Shown: piece after piece, positions 31,320 to 33,015 of the stretch | Position numbering within the stretch: position 1 is the first letter of the stretch | How the letters are laid out: each line of letters begins with the position of its first letter | Source: Kiritimatiellota bacterium | Lineage (GTDB): Bacteria > Verrucomicrobiota > Lentisphaeria > Oligosphaerales > JAADHN01 | NCBI GenBank assembly: GCA_013151865.1 | Contig: JAADHN010000001.1 | Span: forward strand, 1 to 33,015 | DNA: 33,015 nt | Reading direction: 5' to 3' | Made by a program: the position numbers and the translations under genes | Notes under the pieces: generated by a model | Seen by the model: the letters and a program-made list of their open reading frames with translations, nothing else | The model's database searches: none | Told to the model about the DNA's origin: nothing

Positions 31320-33015
31320 ATGAGGACGCTTCACCCTTTTCTCTTATGTGCCATGGTGTCATTCGCTCTGCTCGAGTTGCCCTGCCGCGGGGCGACTTAT
31401 TATGTCGACGGTGCCGCAACCGGCGCTTCCGACGAGAATGCGGGTACGGCAAAGGCCCCGTGGAAAAGCATCACTCGGGCGGCGCAGGCTCCCGAACTCA
31501 AGCCGGGGGACGTCGTCGTGATTCGATCCGGAGTCTACCGCGAGCACGTGGACGTGACGGTGAGCGGCGTCCCGAATCGACCGATCACCTTCGCGGCGGC
31601 GCCCGGCGCCAGGGTGGTGGTCAAGGGGTCCGAGATTGTCCGCGGCAAGTGGCGACGCGTGACAGAAATGCCGAGAACACGGGAACCGTTCCCGAATGCA
31701 TACGCCGGCATATGGGCTGTCCACCTCGGAGACGAGTTCTTCCGAGACCCGCGGTTTTCCGCAAGTTATCGCGACAAAATGCGGCGCTGGGTCTCGCAGG
31801 TTTTCATCGACGACCGTCGCGCTCTCCAGAAAATCGGACCGTCGCGAATCTATTCGAACGACAAGGTTCACAAACTTCGGGTGGTCGGCCGGGGCCTTTC
31901 GGAGATCGTCGACGAGTCTTTCTTCTTCGATCCGACGACCCAGCAACTTTATGTCAAGATTTCGGGCAATCCTTCCTGGTTCTGCATCGAGGTCGGAGTG
32001 CGGGGCTTTTGTCTGACGCTTGCGAACGTCCACGACGTGGTTGTCCGCGGCATTGAGTTCCGCCACAATCGGCAGCCTGGCGGTCAGTGGGCCATGGCAG
32101 CCGTCCGCAACTGCCGGTCCATTGTGTTGGAGAATTGTCGATTCGAGTTTGCGGACTTCGCCGGCCTGGCGCTTGGACGCTCGAAGCAGTGCGCCGTCCG
32201 CGGTTGCGATCTCTCGCACAATGGGAACTCGGGGCTGGCCATGGGCGAGTGCGAAGAGTGCCGAATCGAGAACTGCACCCTCCTGGCCAACAACTACCGG
32301 CATTTCAACGCAGGTTGGCACGCAGGTGGCATGAAGTGCATTCCGCGCAATCGCCGGTGCACGGTCCGGCAGTGTGAAGCTGCCTGGAACATCGCATCGC
32401 CCGGCATCTGGTTCGACGGCGGCAACGGCGACGTCCGCATTTTGGAGAATGTGGTCCACCACAACGACGGACCCGGCATTTTCTTCGAAATCAATGACGG
32501 CGGGGGCATCATCGCCGACAACCTGGTGTACGCCAACGCCGGCCGCGGGGTCTACGTGTCCGGATCGCGGCACACTTGGATCGTCCACAATACCGTAGCC
32601 GGTAACGAGGCGGGCGTCGTCTGCATGCCCCGGGGCGACGACTGGCCGCTTGAAGACGTGCACATTCTCAACAATCTTCTGCTCTGCAATGGAATTGCGG
32701 CGGAAAAGATCGGCCGCGGCTGCGAAATCACGCTCTACATGGGACCCGAACCCGGCAAGCGGACCGTGTTCGGGAATCACTCTGACGGCAACGTACTGTC
32801 GAACATTGCCTGGACGCCGACGTTCCGTCGGGACTGGAACCCGAACAGCACGCTCCAAGAATGGCGCACGAGATTCGGGGAAGACCTGCACAGCAAGATC
32901 GCACCGATTGACTTCGAACGGCCCGGTGCGGGCTTCCGATTGGTTGGCGACCGTCCCGCCGCCGGGGCCGTTCTGCCTGACGGCTTGGCTTGGCGGCCGC
33001 CGCCCGCGCCCGGGG
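31320..33015 (+). CDS. secreted right-handed parallel beta-helix protein, truncated by the window end
   Basis: At least 565 aa, open to the right edge. After a signal peptide (FLLCAMVSFALLELPCRGA) the mature N-terminus TYYVDGAATGASDENAGTA, then PWKSITRAA and PGDVVVIRSGVYREHVDV, is the classic entry to the DUF1565/beta-helix family. Downstream repeats of the coil type, for example VVRGIEFRHNRQ, IVLENCRFEF, CRIENCTLLANN, VRILENVVHHNDGPGI and HTWIVHNTVAGNEAGV, define many short parallel beta-helix rungs rich in Asn and His. Such proteins are polysaccharide lyases, pectate-type enzymes or epimerases; the active residues are not identifiable here. A weak GGGA precedes the ATG at 31320. It follows the GHL10-like gene after 154 bases on the same strand, consistent with a shared glycan-degradation role. 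Confidence 0.85.
   Translation, partial: MRTLHPFLLCAMVSFALLELPCRGATYYVDGAATGASDENAGTAKAPWKSITRAAQAPELKPGDVVVIRSGVYREHVDVTVSGVPNRPITFAAAPGARVVVKGSEIVRGKWRRVTEMPRTREPFPNAYAGIWAVHLGDEFFRDPRFSASYRDKMRRWVSQVFIDDRRALQKIGPSRIYSNDKVHKLRVVGRGLSEIVDESFFFDPTTQQLYVKISGNPSWFCIEVGVRGFCLTLANVHDVVVRGIEFRHNRQPGGQWAMAAVRNCRSIVLENCRFEFADFAGLALGRSKQCAVRGCDLSHNGNSGLAMGECEECRIENCTLLANNYRHFNAGWHAGGMKCIPRNRRCTVRQCEAAWNIASPGIWFDGGNGDVRILENVVHHNDGPGIFFEINDGGGIIADNLVYANAGRGVYVSGSRHTWIVHNTVAGNEAGVVCMPRGDDWPLEDVHILNNLLLCNGIAAEKIGRGCEITLYMGPEPGKRTVFGNHSDGNVLSNIAWTPTFRRDWNPNSTLQEWRTRFGEDLHSKIAPIDFERPGAGFRLVGDRPAAGAVLPDGLAWRPPPAPG

Noticed and set aside
31359-32891. A 510-residue minus-strand frame opposite the beta-helix gene
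   Set aside because: The plus-strand signal peptide and repeated beta-helix rungs explain the region; the opposite frame shows no domain.

Overview
This is a GC-rich bacterial chromosome segment with closely packed genes. No rRNA, phage, insertion sequence or CRISPR array is visible. The best pointers to the host are a prepilin-like exported protein whose cleavage site is N^[16 protein letters not shown] with a C-terminal H-X9-DG motif (19373-20011), secreted LamG, TIM-barrel and beta-helix carbohydrate-active proteins (26041-33015), a GH4 glycosidase, and a plant/fungal-type chorismate mutase. Together these suggest a PVC-superphylum bacterium, perhaps Lentisphaerota or Kiritimatiellota. This placement is an inference from gene style, not from a marker gene.

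Layout. The left edge (1-208) holds the damaged C-terminal tail of a second H-X9-DG prepilin-like protein. A three-gene operon with ATGA overlaps follows (669-4011: 2-hydroxyacid dehydrogenase, metallophosphoesterase, RsmB-type rRNA methyltransferase). It converges on an NRDE/TANGO2-family gene and a GH4 glycosidase (4040-6257, minus). At 6667-10619 an ECF sigma factor is followed by a very large protein joining a zf-HC2 anti-sigma zinc finger, one membrane helix, about 500 low-complexity residues and a YfbK-like von Willebrand A module. Then come tRNA-Arg(CCT) with a clear terminator, a small conserved protein, a membrane protein and holA. A secreted protein precedes a second ECF sigma/anti-sigma pair with a membrane protein (13655-16624).

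The stretch 16709-20011 holds a DUF5684-like membrane protein, the eukaryotic-type chorismate mutase, a DUF362/ferredoxin protein and the prepilin-like protein, which has the one textbook sigma-70 promoter in the window. At 20513-23694 lies a compact operon of ketoacyl synthase, half-length cysteine-less ketoacyl-synthase-like protein, GT2 glycosyltransferase and acyl carrier protein. Paired GAACGTTC palindromes precede it. This is the best candidate for an undescribed system. ispE and a lone AmmeMemoRadiSam radical SAM enzyme follow on the minus strand.

The right end (26041-33015) is a secreted polysaccharide-related locus: a frameshifted LamG/TIM-barrel protein, a divergent GHL10-like protein with a C-terminal concanavalin-like domain, and a right-handed beta-helix protein that runs off the window.

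Working together: the two sigma/anti-sigma loci look like envelope-sensing units; the KS/KS-like/GT/ACP genes look like a small acyl-chain plus sugar pathway; the right-end genes look like extracellular glycan breakdown. All functions are read from motifs by eye; no database search was run.
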